Assembly: GCF_946885725.1 (NCBI RefSeq)
Contig: NZ_CAMPGZ010000153.1
Coordinates: 1 to 10,100 of the forward strand
Length of the DNA stretch: 10,100 nt
DNA from: an uncultured Nocardioides sp.
GTDB lineage: Bacteria; Actinomycetota; Actinomycetes; Propionibacteriales; Nocardioidaceae
Direction: 5' to 3'
Of the stretch, positions 1 through 7,243 are shown piece by piece. The notes under the pieces were generated by a model that saw only the letters and a list, made by a program, of their open reading frames with translations, was not told the origin of the DNA and did not search any database. Positions within the stretch are counted from its first letter, which is position 1. Every line of letters begins with the position of its first letter. Position numbers and translations under genes: made by a program.

Positions 1-3000
1 CGACGGCGGGGGACTGGTCGGCGTGCTGGTGGCGCCTGTCGGTGTCACCGGGCCGTAGGGCGAGGACGGCGGACTCACGCCGATCTCGTTGCGCGCCACG
101 ACCTTGAAGCTGTACGGCGTGCCCGGAGTCAGCTCGGTCACGGTCGCGCTCGTCGCGCTCGCGTCGATGCCGCCCAGGACGAACGTCGGGGTGGTCGCCG
201 AGCCCTCGTAGACCCAGACCTCGAGCCCGGTGATCGATGAGCCGCCGTCGTCCCTGGTCGTGAACGAGACCTTCGCGCTGCGTGCCCCGACGGTCACACC
301 GGTGATCGTGGGCGCCGCCGGGACGTCGCCGGTCGGCGGCGTGTCGGCGAAGACCAGCTTCTCGATGTTGCGCAGGGTGTCGGTGCCGTCGAGGCCGCCG
401 AGGTGCGTGACGGTCGTCGTCCCGTCCGTGTGCGTGGTGACGGCGTACTCCTCCGCGCGCCCGGAGAACACCGCGGTGTCGACGTCGTCGGGGTCTCCCT
501 CGTCGACGATCCGCCGGACGATCGTGAGCTCCCCGGGGTCCAGCCGGCCGTCCAGGACGTCCTGACGCAGGTCGGCGAGCTGGGTGACCGTGCGCTCGGT
601 GCCGTCGCGGTACCGCGCGTGCACCGCCACGGTCAGGGCGGCGTCGCCGTCGATCAGGTCGTCGCCGCCGCGGCCCTCGAGGACGTCGCTCCCACCGCCG
701 CCGATCAGGATGTTGCCGGAGGCGAACACCCGGTCGGCGTCCGGCCCCTCCTCCGGCCGGAGGCGGTCGGGGAACAGCTCGGCCAGCCCGTCGATCCGGG
801 CGACCCCGTCCGGCGTGAGCTCGTGCGAGCCGACGGAGAGCTCGTCGGCCCCGAGCAGCTCGACCATCGTGCGGTCGTCTCCCCGGATCACGTCGTCCAG
901 GACGCTGCCGGACACCGCCTCGGTCTCGATGAAGCGGTCCCGGAACTCCTCGACGCTCGGCGGCAGCAGCACGCTGATGTTCAGATCGGCGTCACCCGGC
1001 TGGGTGTCGCCCTGCTGGGTGAACCAGTCGAACCCGAACATCCCGTTGCTGCGCTGGATCCCGGCGCCGGCGAGCATGATGTCGTCGCCGCCCTCGCCCA
1101 GGTAGTTCTGCCGGCCGCCCGTCCCGATCAGGACGTCGTTGCCGGGCGTGTTGAGGTCGTCCTGGAACGGCGCTCCGTTGTCGCCCTCCAGGGTGTTGAC
1201 CGCACCCCGTCCGCCCTCGAGCCAGTCGTCGCCCGAGTCGCCAAGCACGGCGTCGATGCCGTCCCCGGCCATCACGAAGTCGTTGCCGCTCCCGGCGAAG
1301 GTCTCGGTCGAGTCGGCGCCGCCGATGATGAAGTCCTGACCCGCACCGCCATGCGCGATGTCGAGCCCGAAGCCCTGCCCGGTCGAGATGGCGTCGTCAC
1401 CGGGGCCTCCGCGGATCACGTCGTCCCCGCCGAGGTCGCGGAGAAGGTCGTCGCCCTCACCGCCGATGATCGTGTCGTCGCCGTCGCCGCCCTCCAGCCA
1501 GTCGGCGCCACCCTTTCCGCGGATGGTGTCGTCGCCATCCCCGGACCAGAGCCGGTCCGCGCCCTCGGTGCCGTTGAAGACCACGTGCCGGTCGCCGCCG
1601 TACCGCAGTCCCTGCGGCGTCCGGACCACCAGCGAGGACTCGTTCACCGAGGTGTCGGGGTCGTCGACCACCGACGGACCGGTCGTGACGTCGAAGACCA
1701 GGTCCGGCCGCGAGAACGCGGCGGCGGGCAGGCCGCGGACGTCGGTGTTGCGCATGACCAGGTCGGCGAAGGTGCTGCCCTCGAGCTGGGTGAGCAGGTT
1801 GAGGCCGGCCGTCCGGGCCAGGTAGTAGAAGCGGTCGCCGTCCTGCAGGTCCTCCATCTGCTTCTCGAAGACGTAGTTGAACGTCGATCCGAGCAGGCCG
1901 CCGAAGAACATCCGCTTCTCGGCGAGGCCGCCCACCCAGAGGTCGACGTCCTCGAGGCCCGTCGTCGGCCGGCCACCCTCGGACGTGGCCCATTCGCCCG
2001 TCCCGTTGATGAAGTCGAACGCGTCGGCGGGCTGTTCACCCAGCGCCCCGTTGACCAGCTTCTCGGCAGCGGCACGACGCCCCGCGACCGTCGTCTTCGA
2101 CGTGATCGACGGGTGCGTGCCGTACGCCGCGATCAGGTTGACCAGCGTCTCGGGGTGCTTGAGCGAGAAGCGCAGGTCCGCCCAGCTCTCGTACGGCGCC
2201 AGCGCGGCGTTGCCCGTCTCGGCGTAGAACGCGCGCCGCGCCTCGTTGAGCGTGGGCACGCCGGTCTCGCGCGCCCGGGCGATGTTGACCGCGGCGAGGT
2301 CGAGCGGCAGCCCGAGCAGGTTGTTGCGCAGCGCCTCGGTCACGAACTCGTCGATCTCGTTGCCGGTCTGCCTCGCCATCCCGCGGATCACGGCGCCCGC
2401 GGCGGCGTCCGGCGAGAGCGTCCCGGCCGCGCCGCCGTCGGTGAAGGCGGGCGGGTTCAAGAACGCGTCCATGAGCGGCGTGTCCAGTCGCTGTCCGTCG
2501 ACGGTCTTGCGCGCCACCGTCTCGGTCAGCATCGAATGGCCGAACCGGTAGACGGCGTGGGCGAACTCGGCGCGGATCGACGCGTCCACGTCGGCGTGGT
2601 AGCCGCCACCGCCCTCGCCGAACGGGTTGACCATCGGCTGCACCCGGCGCGCGAACTCCTCGAACGCGAAGTGCTGGTACTCCATCTCGTCGACGAAGCG
2701 CGCGGCCTGGAACAGCCGGTCCCCGTCCCAGACGCCCGGCGCCACCTGCCACTCGTCGACCATCTCCGGGTCCTCGGTGAGCAGGACGTCCTTCACCTGC
2801 TCGACGAGGCGGTTGTGCTCGGAGTGGAAGACGTGGTGGATCGCCGTCAGCCCGATGTTCTCGTTGACCCGGCCGTCGCCGGCGATGTAGTGGCGGCCGA
2901 GCATCTCGTCGTCGTACGTCGCCGGGTCGCCGTCGTCGGTCGTGCCGGCGTCGCCGTCCGGGGCCAACGGCCCGGCCGGCGCCGGTCCGTGCCCGTCGGG

Positions 3001-4296
3001 GTCGCCGACCGGGTTCGCGTGGTGCGCGATGTCCGCGAGGAACGCGTGCCCGGTGCGCACAGCCTTCCGGTCGCCGCTGTCGAGCCGGATCCCCTCGGCC
3101 ACGCCGTCCTCATCCGGGTCGGCCGTCGGGTCGCCCTCGACGAGATCGCCGGCCGTGGTGACCACCTGCGGGAACCCGTGCGGCCCGCGCAGGAAGTTGC
3201 CGTAGGGGTCGGTGGCGAGCAGCGGCACGTCGAGGACGTCGCGGTCCCGCAGCTCGATGCCCAGCAGGTCACGCGCCTGCTCCTTGACGCGCGACCAGGT
3301 CGCCATGCCGCCGTCCGCCCCGGTCAGCAGCCGGCCGGTCTCCTGTGGCTCACCGCCGCGGTAGACGAACTCGCGGAGGAAGACCTGGTGCGACGGGTGC
3401 GACGTGTAGGTCTGGTTCTGGTCGACGTACGCCGTCGTGGTGTTCGTCGCCTCGTGGACGTCGTCCGGCGTCCCGAGCTTCCCGTCCGGACCGGGCTGGT
3501 TGGTGGTGCGGGTCAGCACCATGAAGTTCGTGGGCGAGCCCTCCTCGTACAGCGGGTCGTCCTCGTCGAGCGGCATGAACACCGTGCCGCTGCCGCCCTT
3601 GGTGACGAGGTCGAGGCCGTGGTCGAAGAACTGGCCGAAGAGCGTGAGCAGCGAGCTGTACGGCGCGGACAGGCCGGCGTCGGTGGCGACGTTCGGGATC
3701 GGCAGCGTGCCGTCGTCCCCCGACGGGGCCGTGGACGTGCCTGCGGCGGCGACCGCGGCCGGGTTGTTCGCGGTCTGGTCGACGACCAGGTTGCTCACCC
3801 GTCGGGGGCCGCCGTCGAGGACGATCCCGCTCTCGGAGTCGTATGTCGTGTCGCTCTCCGGGGCCGGGCCCGGACCATCCGGGTCACCGCGCTCCGCGTC
3901 GCGCAGCGCGGGCGGCACCAGCCGCGGGAACGTCTCGTCGGCGGCGCCCCAGCGCTCACGACCGGGCAGCAGGTTGTTGCACGAGCCGTCGACGGTGCGC
4001 AGCCCCCACGGCAGCTCGTGCGCGTTGGGCCCGGTGGGGATCTGGTCGGGATGCGTCCCGACCAGCGTGCCGCAGGGGTTGTCCGCGGTCGCCGTCGCGG
4101 CGTGCCGCTCGGCGATCATGATCTGGCGGAGGATGAAGCGAAGGTCGGACGCGTTGAGCGTGAACGCGTCGTCCACCGGCGTGGCGGCCGCAGCCGCCCC
4201 CGCCGGGCTCACCATGTGGAGGGTCGGCAGCAGTCCGACGCCCAGCAGTACCGCGGTGCCTGCCCCGAGGGCGGCCCGCACACGCCCACTGATCAC
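1..4296 (-). CDS. Secreted animal-type heme peroxidase with RTX calcium-binding repeats and FN3 domain (3' end beyond window)
   Basis: The frame is open for 1432 codons from GTG 4296 to base 1 with no stop, so the C-terminus lies outside the window. Residues 1-38 look like a Sec signal peptide: basic RVR, a hydrophobic stretch TAVLLGVGLL, then an Ala-rich cleavage zone. Residues ~45-870 match the peroxidase-cyclooxygenase (myeloperoxidase-like) family. The distal motif GQFFDHGLD holds Q222, D225 and H226; GDGRVNEN holds the catalytic R476 and E479; RFGHSML holds the proximal heme ligand H587; and LPLDLAAVNIARARETG (~663-679) is the family signature. D225 and E479 align with the Asp and Glu that form heme ester bonds in mammalian peroxidases. 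A DxDxDG calcium-type loop lies at 393-398. RTX repeats follow at ~905-1075 and ~1193-1219, then an FN3 domain (~1327-1418) and a Thr/Pro-rich stretch at the edge. The expected activity is H2O2-dependent one-electron or halide oxidation outside the cell; the substrate is unknown. The start overlaps the regulator stop by four bases. M28 is a possible alternative start but would destroy the signal peptide. Confidence 0.93.
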   Translation of the reverse strand, partial: MISGRVRAALGAGTAVLLGVGLLPTLHMVSPAGAAAAATPVDDAFTLNASDLRFILRQIMIAERHAATATADNPCGTLVGTHPDQIPTGPNAHELPWGLRTVDGSCNNLLPGRERWGAADETFPRLVPPALRDAERGDPDGPGPAPESDTTYDSESGIVLDGGPRRVSNLVVDQTANNPAAVAAAGTSTAPSGDDGTLPIPNVATDAGLSAPYSSLLTLFGQFFDHGLDLVTKGGSGTVFMPLDEDDPLYEEGSPTNFMVLTRTTNQPGPDGKLGTPDDVHEATNTTTAYVDQNQTYTSHPSHQVFLREFVYRGGEPQETGRLLTGADGGMATWSRVKEQARDLLGIELRDRDVLDVPLLATDPYGNFLRGPHGFPQVVTTAGDLVEGDPTADPDEDGVAEGIRLDSGDRKAVRTGHAFLADIAHHANPVGDPDGHGPAPAGPLAPDGDAGTTDDGDPATYDDEMLGRHYIAGDGRVNENIGLTAIHHVFHSEHNRLVEQVKDVLLTEDPEMVDEWQVAPGVWDGDRLFQAARFVDEMEYQHFAFEEFARRVQPMVNPFGEGGGGYHADVDASIRAEFAHAVYRFGHSMLTETVARKTVDGQRLDTPLMDAFLNPPAFTDGGAAGTLSPDAAAGAVIRGMARQTGNEIDEFVTEALRNNLLGLPLDLAAVNIARARETGVPTLNEARRAFYAETGNAALAPYESWADLRFSLKHPETLVNLIAAYGTHPSITSKTTVAGRRAAAEKLVNGALGEQPADAFDFINGTGEWATSEGGRPTTGLEDVDLWVGGLAEKRMFFGGLLGSTFNYVFEKQMEDLQDGDRFYYLARTAGLNLLTQLEGSTFADLVMRNTDVRGLPAAAFSRPDLVFDVTTGPSVVDDPDTSVNESSLVVRTPQGLRYGGDRHVVFNGTEGADRLWSGDGDDTIRGKGGADWLEGGDGDDTIIGGEGDDLLRDLGGDDVIRGGPGDDAISTGQGFGLDIAHGGAGQDFIIGGADSTETFAGSGNDFVMAGDGIDAVLGDSGDDWLEGGRGAVNTLEGDNGAPFQDDLNTPGNDVLIGTGGRQNYLGEGGDDIMLAGAGIQRSNGMFGFDWFTQQGDTQPGDADLNISVLLPPSVEEFRDRFIETEAVSGSVLDDVIRGDDRTMVELLGADELSVGSHELTPDGVARIDGLAELFPDRLRPEEGPDADRVFASGNILIGGGGSDVLEGRGGDDLIDGDAALTVAVHARYRDGTERTVTQLADLRQDVLDGRLDPGELTIVRRIVDEGDPDDVDTAVFSGRAEEYAVTTHTDGTTTVTHLGGLDGTDTLRNIEKLVFADTPPTGDVPAAPTITGVTVGARSAKVSFTTRDDGGSSITGLEVWVYEGSATTPTFVLGGIDASATSATVTELTPGTPYSFKVVARNEIGVSPPSSPYGPVTPTGATSTPTSPPPS
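43..320 (-). other. Fibronectin type III domain coding segment of the peroxidase
   Basis: Residues ~1327-1418 read as a bacterial FN3 domain. It opens with APTITGVTVGARSAKVSF and has a central SSITGLEVWVYEG strand region. It ends with the typical LTPGTPYSFKVVARNEIG and GVSPPSSP motifs. FN3 domains in secreted actinobacterial enzymes act as spacers or surface/polymer contact modules. It is followed by a Pro/Thr/Ser-rich linker (GATSTPTSPPPS), which suggests at least one further domain to the left of the window. Confidence 0.85.
642..720 (-). repeat. RTX repeat block 2 within the peroxidase gene
   Basis: This is a short second cluster of about three nonapeptides at residues ~1193-1219 (LIGGGGSDVLEGRGGDDLID). 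It is separated from block 1 by a ~115-residue segment without repeats. It most likely caps a second small calcium-binding beta-roll before the C-terminal FN3 domain. Confidence 0.8.
1060..1585 (-). repeat. RTX (hemolysin-type calcium-binding) repeat block 1 within the peroxidase gene
   Basis: This stretch encodes roughly residues 905-1078. It begins with tandem Gly/Asp nonapeptides of the GGxGxDxUx type, for example GGDGDDTII, GGEGDDLLR, GGDDVIRG and GGPGDDAIS. It continues with less regular copies such as SGDDWLEGG, PGNDVLIGT and GGDDIMLAG. In this family such repeats fold into a parallel beta-roll that binds Ca2+ between turns, usually after export where calcium is high. The later copies are interrupted by non-repeat segments, so the roll is probably discontinuous. 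Confidence 0.88.
4293..4296 (-). promoter_or_regulatory. GTGA stop-start overlap joining regulator and peroxidase
   Basis: On the minus strand the peroxidase GTG (4296-4294) and the regulator TGA (4295-4293) share bases, giving the classic four-base overlap. A GGGTGG purine stretch a few bases upstream can serve as a weak ribosome binding site. This arrangement normally means one transcript with translational coupling. It also supports GTG 4296 as the peroxidase start. Confidence 0.85.
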
Positions 4297-6413
4297 TGCG
4301 CCACCCGGGCGACGGCCGGGAGGAGGGTCCGTGCACCACTGGCCCTCCGGTCCTCGCGGGACACGGTCTGGACGGGCAGCAGCTGGGGCCGGTCCACCGC
4401 CTCGCGCAGCCAGCGGAGCCGGACGGCCAGCTCGCGGTCGCACGCGCCGGCCACCTCGAGCCCGCGGTCGAGGCAACGACGCGCGAGCTCGTGGCAGCCG
4501 AGCCGTCCCGCGGCGTGGCTGACCTTCTCCAGCGTCTCCGCCTGGGTGCGCGGGTCCCACGAGCCGACTGCCGCGCACGCAGCCGCCCGCCCGACGAGCG
4601 CGGTGGCGCGTTCGCGGTCGTTGGCCTCTACGGCCAGCTCGGTCGCGTCGAGCAGGCACTGGATCGCGAGCACCGGCTCACCGGCGAGCGTCCACTGCTG
4701 CGCCCGGTCCTCGGGCCCCAGCAGGTCGGACGCGGCCAGGTCGCGATGGACCCGGCTCCGCACGGCCGGCCGCAGCCAGCACTCCGCGGCGTCCCGCATC
4801 AGCGGGTCGACGAAGTCGTAGCCGTAGTCCCCGAGGCGCAGTACCTGCGCGTCGACCAGCCGGTCGAGGCCGCCGAGCACGGTCGCAAGATCCGCGGGGC
4901 GGCGCAGCACACGCAGCGCCGCCACGATGCGGCCGACGCCGGCGACCGTCCGAAGCGCCGCCACCACGGCGGCGAGCTCGGCGTCCTCCCACGTGAGCCG
5001 GTGCAGCGGGAGCCACGCCCGGGTGGACGGACCCTCGGACGAGAACGGAGCCGTCAGGTCCAGCCCGCGAGTGGTGCTGACGATGCGGCCCTCGCCGCGC
5101 CAGCCCTGGATCGTCGCCGCGGCGCGGGAGAAGTGTCCGCCGGACGCGGCGTACAGCCGCTCGACGAGGGTATGGGTCACCGGTCCGCCGAGCAGGTCCT
5201 CGGCGACCGAGGTGAGCGAGGCGTGGTCGAGCGGGACGATCTCGTGCTCGACCACGTGCACGCTGAGCTCCACGAGCGCCTCCACGTGCTCGGCGCGGAA
5301 GCCGCCCGGCACGGCGACGACGACCGGACCTCGATCCGAGCGGTCACGGTACGTGTCGACGATCGCGCACAACCGGGCCCGGTCCAGCTCGTCGAGAGCA
5401 CACGTCGTGACCAGCACCGGGCCGTCCGCCGCCTCGTCAGGGGAGGCGTGGTCGGTGAGCACCGCGGCCCGCCACGGGCGGACGGTCCAGCCGTCGGACG
5501 TGAGCTTGTCCCCGGCGGAGGTCAGTGCCGCCGCGAGCAGCGGGGCCTCCGCACCTCGGAGCGCCACCAGGTGCAGGCCCGGCTGCGCCGCGGCCGCCAC
5601 GAGCGCCGCGTGCACGGACTCGACGGTGGAGCGGGGCGGGGGGCAGGTGTCCGCCGGCAGCGGCGCCCGCGCTCCCGCCAGGATCCGCGCGTGCACCGCC
5701 TGCGTGACGGGGCTCGGGTCGACGCCCAGCTCCTCCGCCAGCACGTGCCGGCACTGCTCGTAGGTGCGGAGCGCCCGGTCGGTCTCGCCCAGTCCGGCGT
5801 ACGCCGACATCAACAGGCGGTGAGGACGCTCGGCCATCGGGTCGGCCTGGTGGGCCCGTTGCGCGAGCTCCACCGCGTCCCGGAACCAGTGCAGCTGCAG
5901 CGCGCACTCCGCCGCGTCGGTCAGGAGGTCGCGGCGGGCCGAGCAGACACCCTCGCGGGCTGCGAGCACCCAGTCCGGCTCGTTGGCCAGCGAGCAGTCG
6001 ACGTCGCCGCCGAAGAGCGCCTCCGCCTCTCGCGCGAGGCGGACGACCTGCGCCTTGTCGCCCTCACGGGACCGGGCGCGGGCCGCGTCCGCGAGCGACA
6101 GGAACGACTCGACGTCCGACCACACCCCGGTGAGCGCGAGCCCGTCGAAGCTGCGCTCGATGCAGTCCGCGTCCAGCGTCCGGCGGATCTGGGACGTCGC
6201 GGTTCGCAGGCTCGCCCGTGCCTTCGTCTCCTCGGCCCCCGGCCAGAGCGACTCCAGCAGAGACTCGACCCGCACCGGTCGCCCGGCGGCGAGCGTCAGG
6301 AGCCGGACCAGGTCGGCCGTCTTCCCCGTGCGCCATTCGGCGTTGTCCACCATCGTGCCGTCAGCACGCCGTACCTGCAGCCTGCCCAGCAGCCTGACCT
6401 CGATGCTTCCCAA
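4293..6413 (-). CDS. SARP/AfsR-like transcriptional regulator (wHTH-BTAD with degenerate NTPase-like region)
   Basis: This is a predicted cytoplasmic DNA-binding regulator of 706 residues. Residues ~3-97 form an OmpR/PhoB-type winged helix: it opens IEVRLLGRLQVRRADG and includes RPVRVESLLESLWPG and the recognition-helix region ARASLRTATSQIRRTL. Residues ~99-246 form the bacterial transcriptional activator domain (BTAD), with SDVESFLSLADAARA and TYEQCRHVLAEELGVDPSP. The part that is a P-loop NTPase in AfsR-type proteins (~280-410) has no GxxGxGKT/S Walker A; VALRGAEAPLLAAAL stands in its place. The C-terminal ~300 residues are helical and TPR-like. The TTG at 6413 was chosen because the winged helix starts right after it and a GGGGGG Shine-Dalgarno sits nine bases upstream. 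GTG 6434 and ATG 6581 are in-frame alternatives, adding 7 and 56 residues. It probably controls the downstream peroxidase gene, and perhaps the divergent copper genes; that is inference from position. Confidence 0.9.
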   Translation of the reverse strand: MGSIEVRLLGRLQVRRADGTMVDNAEWRTGKTADLVRLLTLAAGRPVRVESLLESLWPGAEETKARASLRTATSQIRRTLDADCIERSFDGLALTGVWSDVESFLSLADAARARSREGDKAQVVRLAREAEALFGGDVDCSLANEPDWVLAAREGVCSARRDLLTDAAECALQLHWFRDAVELAQRAHQADPMAERPHRLLMSAYAGLGETDRALRTYEQCRHVLAEELGVDPSPVTQAVHARILAGARAPLPADTCPPPRSTVESVHAALVAAAAQPGLHLVALRGAEAPLLAAALTSAGDKLTSDGWTVRPWRAAVLTDHASPDEAADGPVLVTTCALDELDRARLCAIVDTYRDRSDRGPVVVAVPGGFRAEHVEALVELSVHVVEHEIVPLDHASLTSVAEDLLGGPVTHTLVERLYAASGGHFSRAAATIQGWRGEGRIVSTTRGLDLTAPFSSEGPSTRAWLPLHRLTWEDAELAAVVAALRTVAGVGRIVAALRVLRRPADLATVLGGLDRLVDAQVLRLGDYGYDFVDPLMRDAAECWLRPAVRSRVHRDLAASDLLGPEDRAQQWTLAGEPVLAIQCLLDATELAVEANDRERATALVGRAAACAAVGSWDPRTQAETLEKVSHAAGRLGCHELARRCLDRGLEVAGACDRELAVRLRWLREAVDRPQLLPVQTVSREDRRASGARTLLPAVARVAQ

Positions 6414-6422
6414 AGCTGCGCA

Positions 6423-6428
6423 CCCCCC
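6423..6428 (-). promoter_or_regulatory. Ribosome binding site deciding the regulator start
   Basis: A GGGGGG run on the minus strand lies nine bases before TTG 6413. The in-frame GTG at 6434 has no comparable purine run upstream (CACAAGTA precedes it). This favours the TTG start, although GTG remains possible. Confidence 0.45.
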
Positions 6429-6507
6429 GTGCACTACTTGTGGCCCAGCCGAGTCGTGCACGCCCCCTGGCGGCCCGGGCCAGATGCCAGACTGCGCGCC
6501 CTTACAC

Positions 6508-6533
6508 CCGAAAACAGCAGTTCTGGCGAATGC
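6508..6533. repeat. 26-base imperfect direct repeat, copy 1
   Basis: It begins CCGAAAAC and contains GCA, CTGGC and a terminal ATGC. It matches copy 2 at 20 of 26 positions, with the copies starting exactly 40 bases apart. It lies about 95 bases upstream of the regulator start and is a candidate operator. Confidence 0.6.
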
Positions 6534-6547
6534 TGATACCTCTGAGG

Positions 6548-6573
6548 CCGAAAACGGCATCCCTGGCCCATGC
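6548..6573. repeat. 26-base imperfect direct repeat, copy 2
   Basis: Same CCGAAAAC...GCA...CTGGC...ATGC pattern as copy 1. The 40-base period places both copies on nearly the same face of the helix (about four turns), as expected for cooperative binding of a regulator. Confidence 0.6.
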
Positions 6574-6662
6574 GCACTCATCCGTCCGGTTCGTCGCCTT
6601 GGACACCGGTGTCAGCCGGGTCACCACCCGGGCGGGAGCCGCGACTAACTAATTGTGGTGAG

Positions 6663-6672
6663 CCCGATCGGG
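6663..6672. promoter_or_regulatory. CCCGATCGGG palindrome, possible operator
   Basis: This is a perfect ten-base palindrome 50 bases upstream of copC. Its core CGATCG recurs at 6688-6693. It could be a dimeric regulator site, but such short GC-rich palindromes also occur by chance at this base composition. Confidence 0.3.
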
Positions 6673-6684
6673 TCGGGTCTCGTT

Positions 6685-6700
6685 TCACGATCGCGTCACG
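6685..6700 (+). promoter_or_regulatory. TCACG direct repeat with 11-base period, candidate SARP site
   Basis: TCACG occurs at 6685-6689 and 6696-6700, exactly 11 bases apart, ending 21 bases before the copC ATG. SARP-family activators are known to bind direct repeats spaced about 11 bases, close upstream of the -10 element. The position fits a promoter that would start transcription at or near the ATG. No strong -10 hexamer is visible (CACTCT at 6710-6715 is the nearest candidate), so this is tentative. Confidence 0.35.
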
Positions 6701-6721
6701 CCGCCACCCCACTCTTCTGGC

Positions 6722-7243
6722 ATGAGCTTGGGGGGAACCACTCAACGGATACGCGGCTGCCTGGCGGCAGCCCTCACGACACTGCTGGCGGCCGCCATCG
6801 TGCTGGCGCCGGCAAGCGCACAGGCGCACACACCGCTGGTGTCCAGCAACCCGGCGGCGGGGTCGGTGCAGGAGCTCGCACCCGACCACGTGGTCCTGGA
6901 GTTCGACGAACCCGTCGCGGCCGGTGACGGCTCGGTGGTGGTTCGGGACTCGGAGGGGCAGGACCGCGTGGCCGGCGTGCTGAGGTCGGCGAACGGCAGG
7001 CTGGTGTCTGTCGTCCTCGACCCGGACGGGCCGTCCGGTGCCTGGGAGGTCAGCTACCAGGTGCGCGGCCAGGACGGGCACCTCGTCACGGGCGACTTCG
7101 CCTTCAGCGTCGGCGAGGGCGCCGCCTCAGTGGGCGGCTTCGCGCTCTCGGCGTCGGCCGCCGCGTCCGTGATCGTGCTGCTCGCCGCGACGGGCTTCCT
7201 CGTGCTGGTCCCGCGCGTGTCCCGACGGGCGGGGGTGGCGTGA
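6722..7243 (+). CDS. copC: CopC-family copper-binding protein with C-terminal membrane anchor
   Basis: This 173-residue protein binds copper outside the membrane and probably passes it to the CopD-like protein encoded next. Residues 1-35 are a signal peptide (arginine region, hydrophobic core LAAALTTLLAAAIVLAP, cleavage motif AQA). Cleavage after A35 would make H36 the first mature residue, as in CopC, whose N-terminal His is a Cu(II) ligand. The second part of the Cu(II) site, the DxH motif, is present as D118 and H120 in GQDGHLVTGDFAFSV. The fold is a short beta-barrel (YcnJ/CopC, ~36-131). A hydrophobic segment at ~144-164 followed by RVSRR gives a membrane anchor, the usual form in Gram-positive bacteria. 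There is no good Shine-Dalgarno before ATG 6722, so the transcript may be leaderless. The stop overlaps the start of the next gene. Confidence 0.93.
   Translation: MSLGGTTQRIRGCLAAALTTLLAAAIVLAPASAQAHTPLVSSNPAAGSVQELAPDHVVLEFDEPVAAGDGSVVVRDSEGQDRVAGVLRSANGRLVSVVLDPDGPSGAWEVSYQVRGQDGHLVTGDFAFSVGEGAASVGGFALSASAAASVIVLLAATGFLVLVPRVSRRAGVA

Larger units (their letters stand above)
6414..6721. promoter_or_regulatory. Divergent intergenic control region between regulator and copC
   Basis: These 308 bases separate the two divergent units, so both promoters should lie here. No further gene was recognised in them. Contents: two imperfect 26-base direct repeats (6508-6533 and 6548-6573), a short AT-rich island CTAACTAATTG (6645-6655), a perfect CCCGATCGGG palindrome (6663-6672) with a second CGATCG at 6688-6693, and a TCACG repeat with an 11-base period (6685-6700). 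No clear consensus -35/-10 pair was found on either strand. Confidence 0.7.

Noticed and set aside
1060..1585. Repetitive DNA that could be taken for a CRISPR or tandem repeat array
   Set aside because: The periodicity is that of Gly/Asp nonapeptides in the peroxidase frame. The DNA copies are diverged and there are no uniform repeats with spacers.
403..4821. 1472-codon open frame on the plus strand
   Set aside because: It lies antisense to the peroxidase and the end of the regulator, both of which have clear domains and catalytic motifs. Its translation is Arg/Val/Asp-rich without any recognisable domain, as expected for the mirror frame of GC-rich codons.
4491..6536. 681-codon open frame on the plus strand
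   Set aside because: It is antisense to the SARP-like regulator, with low-complexity Arg/Val/Gln-rich translation and no family resemblance.
6434..6581. Longer N-terminus for the regulator from ATG 6581
   Set aside because: The extra 56 residues show no domain and precede the usual first strand of the winged helix. The candidate operator repeats would then lie inside the gene. A TTG or GTG start near 6413-6434 fits better, though this is not certain.
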